Positions 63,040 through 64,000 of a stretch of DNA of 64,000 nucleotides are shown piece after piece (position 1 is the first letter of the stretch; every line of letters starts with the position of its first letter). Source of the stretch: Plakobranchus ocellatus (Eukaryota; Mollusca; Gastropoda; Plakobranchidae); NCBI GenBank assembly GCA_019648995.1, contig BLXT01003724.1:1132912-1196911 (forward strand), read 5' to 3'. The notes beneath the pieces are model-generated. The model was not told the DNA's origin. It worked only from the letters and a program-made list of their open reading frames with translations, and did not search any database. A program made the translations under genes and the position numbers.

Positions 63040-64000
63040 GTAATATAAAAAGATATAAACTATTCTGAGTGTAAATTATTCCCTTTTTTCAAATCTAATG
63101 TGTTAAATTTTACTTTACTTTCGAAATATTAAACGTTTTGTATTAAAATGAATTTAATTCACTGGGCCCTAGTTTCAAATTCTGCCTAGACTGTAGTTAT
63201 TTTGTCTTGGCTTTGATCGTGAGCGTCAAATAGATAACTTTTCAGATTTATTTTCGAGACACAAGTTTAGTAATTATGTTGATATGTAGGACCTTCGTAT
63301 GTGTATCTAATTTTAGCACAAACATTGTCAAAAACATTCAGAAATCCCAAACCTTTCAACGAAATAAAAATATCTTTGAATCAAGTAAGTTTTTCAAAGT
63401 CTTTGATGCTGGCAGATGGCTCACACCCAAGATAGTGATGGTAATGTTGAGCTTTATGTTATTTATCTTGTATTTTGCATTTTTATTATCCGTTATTGTA
63501 CTTTCATTACATGCAGCATAATTATCAGCAAAACACTATCAATATCAAGAAGAATTTTTCAAATACTTAGTAAATATTCTATGTCAATACAACTTATATA
63601 AACCAAAGTATGTCATCTGGTTTGATGTGTAAATTCAAAAAAAAAAAAAACCAAAGTAAATGAGGGTAACTAATTCATATTGTACAAGAACGTTGCAAAG
63701 CGGGTTTTTCATCTCAACCCTTTATATGTTTTGCTTGTCTAAACAATGTTGACTTAATTAAATGCAGATGTTGTAGGTTGAGGGAACTGATCATGAGGCG
63801 TACTGAGATTTTGCAAGGTGAGAAATAGACATGCACATATTATAAAATATATGAAATAGCATGGAGAGATTTTGTGATACAGTTAGTTCACACAAAAAGG
63901 TTTGTGGTGTGGGAAGAAGAAGATTATGTCTTTTCTATTGAATAAACAAGGTCTTAAAATTTTAATATATTGATAATATTCTTTGATATTTTTTATATGC
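63040..64000 (+). other. GLDC intron 20, start only
   Basis: Nothing matching the next GLDC exon is present; the intron runs out of the window. Confidence 0.7.

Overview
The window is animal nuclear DNA: AT-rich, full of (CT)n, (TA)n and triplet repeats, with short exons joined at GT-AG introns and several old LINE and SINE copies. The protein sequences and the LINE and SINE types fit a mollusc, most likely a gastropod. That is inference; nothing here fixes the species. There are three runs of N (32789-32818, 44311-44318, 45120-45121).

Two protein genes were rebuilt exon by exon with reading phase checked at every junction. They stand head to head, with start codons about 3.3 kb apart. On the minus strand (5935-27939) are 17 exons giving a 676-residue protein with no name I can recognise. 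It carries an acidic stretch, the C-terminal half of a GNAT-type acetyltransferase fold, a coiled-coil-like segment and a C-terminal PARP (ADP-ribosyltransferase) domain. The usual PARP histidine is replaced by alanine, while the tyrosine and glutamate are kept. A further coding-looking exon (5223-5504) may give another C-terminus. On the plus strand (from 31266 to beyond the window) are the first 20 exons of GLDC, the pyridoxal-phosphate glycine decarboxylase (P-protein) of the mitochondrial glycine cleavage system: 845 residues including the active-site lysine. The last roughly 170-240 residues lie outside.

Layout: 1-5.2 kb, no gene found, with a LINE 3' tail and a SINE-like piece. 5.2-27.9 kb, the GNAT-PARP gene, whose introns hold a purine-biased tract (7.9-8.9 kb), a tandem duplication (11.4-12.0 kb), an intron almost filled by a repeat element with inverted ends (16.9-18.3 kb) and a LINE fragment (24.5-25.2 kb). 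27.9-31.3 kb, the shared upstream region, crowded with LINE pieces in opposite orientations and simple repeats. 31.3-64 kb, GLDC, whose first coding exon lies between two near-identical 160-bp repeats, and whose introns 10, 14 and 15 carry LINE remnants plus one clear tRNA-derived SINE.

No CRISPR array, operon, rRNA or intact tRNA gene was seen. The two genes have no evident functional link beyond a shared upstream region.
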